NCBI GenBank assembly: GCA_937902115.1
Contig: CALGSR010000077.1
Coordinates: 1-7,250 of the forward strand
From: an uncultured Bacillus sp.
GTDB lineage: Bacteria; Bacillota; Bacilli; Bacillales; Cytobacillaceae
Direction: 5' to 3'
Length of the DNA stretch: 7,250 nucleotides
Position numbers and translations under genes: made by a program. Shown one piece after another: positions 6,148 through 7,250 of the stretch; within the stretch, counting starts at the first letter, position 1; every line of letters begins with the position of its first letter. The notes beneath the pieces were generated by a model. It made no database searches. It was not told where the DNA came from and was given only the letters and a program-made list of their open reading frames with translations.

Positions 6148-6609
6148 TTGCTTAAAAAGCTTATACTCATTACCCTGCTCTTGGTCTTTGGAATTCCTAG
6201 CAGCATCCAGGCACAAACAGAAATGGACTGCAAGATGCTTGAACCGATTTTTGGAAAAGATGCCGTTCAAGCGAAAAACGGTATTTGTGCTGTTGAAATT
6301 CTCCGCAACGAACTCAATTTAACACATATGGGGAAAAAGATGTCAGCGGAATCAATGGATATTGCGTTTCATGCTTCTTTTGAAAAAGTGGACACCGGTA
6401 CCGCCGTGATGGGTGAATTGGCACTGTTGGAGGATGAAGTCAACCCAGTGATTGACGAATTAAGAAAAGGCGGTCTGGAAATATCCGCTCTGCACAATCA
6501 TATGCTGTACGAGCATCCACGTATTATGTTCGTCCATTTCCAAGGAATGGGAGATATGAAAGAACAGGCAAATGCGATTAAATCAGCGATTGAAAAAACA
6601 AAGCATTAA
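6148..6609 (+). CDS. exported single-domain DUF1259 (LppY/LpqO family) protein
   Basis: The protein has 153 residues from a TTG at 6148. The purine-rich AAAAGGAAGGTGG (6131-6143) precedes it, and the start is supported because it yields a complete signal peptide: LKKL, a hydrophobic core to about residue 15, then a cleavage site after SIQA (residue 22). There is no lipobox, so secretion by signal peptidase I is expected, unlike the lipoproteins that gave the family its name. The rest is one DUF1259 domain: GKDAV (36-40), a central region with H75, and the conserved histidine cluster ALHNHML (114-120) followed by H123 and FVHF with H130. The histidine arrangement suggests metal or ligand binding, but the function is unknown. 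C28 and C47 are the only cysteines of the mature part and could form a disulfide. Many family members carry two such domains; this one has a single copy. It stands alone between a divergent and a convergent gene. Confidence 0.85.
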   Translation: MLKKLILITLLLVFGIPSSIQAQTEMDCKMLEPIFGKDAVQAKNGICAVEILRNELNLTHMGKKMSAESMDIAFHASFEKVDTGTAVMGELALLEDEVNPVIDELRKGGLEISALHNHMLYEHPRIMFVHFQGMGDMKEQANAIKSAIEKTKH

Positions 6610-6698
6610 AACCTGGAAACCTTTTGACTAGGATGTTTTATTGCAGCGATGAAGGACATTTTGCGATGTCTTATACTGATGTTGTCTTTCATAACAAG

Positions 6699-6731
6699 AA
6701 AAAAAGACCAAATCCTAAAATTTGGTCTTTT
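6699..6731. terminator. bidirectional Rho-independent terminator
   Basis: AAAAGACCAAAT (6702-6713) and ATTTGGTCTTTT (6720-6731) pair perfectly over 12 bases around the loop CCTAAA. Read on the minus strand the stem ends in a run of seven T's (complement of 6699-6705), making it a strong terminator for the minus-strand gene that ends at 6740. On the plus strand the T-run is only four, still usable for the DUF1259 gene ending at 6609. Confidence 0.85.
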
Positions 6732-6739
6732 CAATCCCA

Positions 6740-7250
6740 TTAAATATGTGTATCGATAAACCCGCAATAAGCATCAACTGGGCTGACACCTTTGAATTCA
6801 GATTTACCCATTAATTTTTCAACTAGCACCTCAAGATTGGCTTTGCGGCTGTCATAAGCGTTGATGTACGTTTTGACTTGTGGGACATCTGGTAAATGAT
6901 AAGGATATTGTACAGAAACAAAGATGGTCGGAACTTCATGGATATAGAATGGAATATCTGGGGTTCCTTTACTTGCCGGCCAAACGATTCGTTGTACTGT
7001 GCCCGGATTGACGTTGGCAAGATTAATGATCAGATCATAATTGTCTGTCAACTCAGAAATCGGTCGTTTTTGCGCATAGACATTGGCAATCGCTGCCGCT
7101 CTCTCATCTTCCGGCAGCTTCATGATTTTCTCCTCTGTCGATTCCCAAACAGTCACTTGGAACCCTTGTGCTTCTAGCAGTTCTTTCATAATATCAACTG
7201 CTTTTTCTTTACTGCCAATCATCGCACCAAATCCGCCTTGAACCCCTTTG
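6740..7250 (-). CDS. probable glycoside hydrolase family 3 (beta-N-acetylhexosaminidase-like) protein, C-terminal part (cut by right edge)
   Basis: The frame is open from the right edge (KGVQGGFGAMIGSK) to the TAA at 6740-6742, 169 residues plus stop. The ATG at 7222 is inside the frame and need not be the start. The fragment alternates beta strands and helices: an opening strand-helix unit (KAVDIMKELLEAQGFQVTVW), then YDLIINLANVNPG, VPTIFVSVQYPYHLPDVPQV and YINAYDSRKANLEVLVEKLMG, ending SPVDAYCGFIDTHI. Text of the type IFVSxxxPYxLxDxPxVxTYInAYxxxxxxLEalvekLxGk is typical of the C-terminal alpha/beta sandwich domain of Bacillus family 3 glycosidases. These include NagZ/YbbD-like hexosaminidases acting on peptidoglycan muropeptides. 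The catalytic TIM-barrel would lie outside the window, so substrate cannot be judged. A strong terminator follows the stop by about 10 bases. Confidence 0.65.
   Translation of the reverse strand, partial: KGVQGGFGAMIGSKEKAVDIMKELLEAQGFQVTVWESTEEKIMKLPEDERAAAIANVYAQKRPISELTDNYDLIINLANVNPGTVQRIVWPASKGTPDIPFYIHEVPTIFVSVQYPYHLPDVPQVKTYINAYDSRKANLEVLVEKLMGKSEFKGVSPVDAYCGFIDTHI

Noticed and set aside
6896..7177. Plus-strand open frame opposite the glycosidase fragment
   Set aside because: It is antisense to a frame with clear protein-like character that stays open to the window edge. Its translation has an unnatural composition and no recognisable motif.
1..7250. CRISPR array, tRNA, rRNA, riboswitch or insertion sequence
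   Set aside because: I saw no regularly spaced repeats, no tRNA-like cloverleaf, no rRNA segment, no recognised riboswitch or T-box, and no transposase or terminal inverted repeats with target duplication.

Overview
The window looks like chromosomal DNA of a low-GC Firmicute, most likely a Bacillaceae (Bacillus-like) bacterium. The grounds are the low G+C content, strong AGGAGG-type ribosome binding sites, GTG and TTG starts beside ATG, and above all a complete Bce-type peptide-sensing and detoxification module, which is typical of Bacillus and its relatives.

Layout. (1) At the left edge, minus strand, is the start of an AarF/UbiB/ABC1 kinase-like gene that runs off the window. (2) A gap of about 550 bases follows. 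It has no intact gene, but on the minus strand it holds a frameshifted remnant of the C-terminal end of a DnaB-family replicative helicase, then a stem-loop with a T-run. (3) On the plus strand, about 842 to 5244, is a four-gene module: an OmpR-type response regulator, an intramembrane-sensing histidine kinase, an ABC ATPase and a large FtsX-like permease with a roughly 190-residue extracytoplasmic loop. The order (regulator, kinase, short gap, ATPase, permease) is that of BceRS-BceAB, PsdRS-PsdAB and YxdJK-YxdLM. A perfect palindrome at the kinase stop codon fits the binding pattern TnACA-N4-TGTAA known for this regulator family. (4) Convergent to the module is tag, encoding 3-methyladenine DNA glycosylase I. 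(5) Divergent from tag is a small exported protein with one DUF1259 (LppY/LpqO) domain. (6) A strong bidirectional hairpin terminator separates it from the C-terminal part of a minus-strand gene, probably a family 3 glycoside hydrolase, cut by the right edge.

How the parts work together. By analogy with characterised Bce systems, the permease and ATPase sense a cell-wall-active peptide, the kinase (which has almost no extracellular domain) reads out transporter activity, and the phosphorylated regulator activates the ATPase-permease promoter in the gap after the kinase gene. The peptide cannot be told from the sequence. The flanking genes (tag, DUF1259, GH3, ABC1 kinase) look functionally unrelated.

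I see no clearly undescribed system. The points most worth a second look are the operator embedded in the kinase stop codon, the helicase relic, the unknown ligand of the transporter module and the minimal DUF1259 protein.
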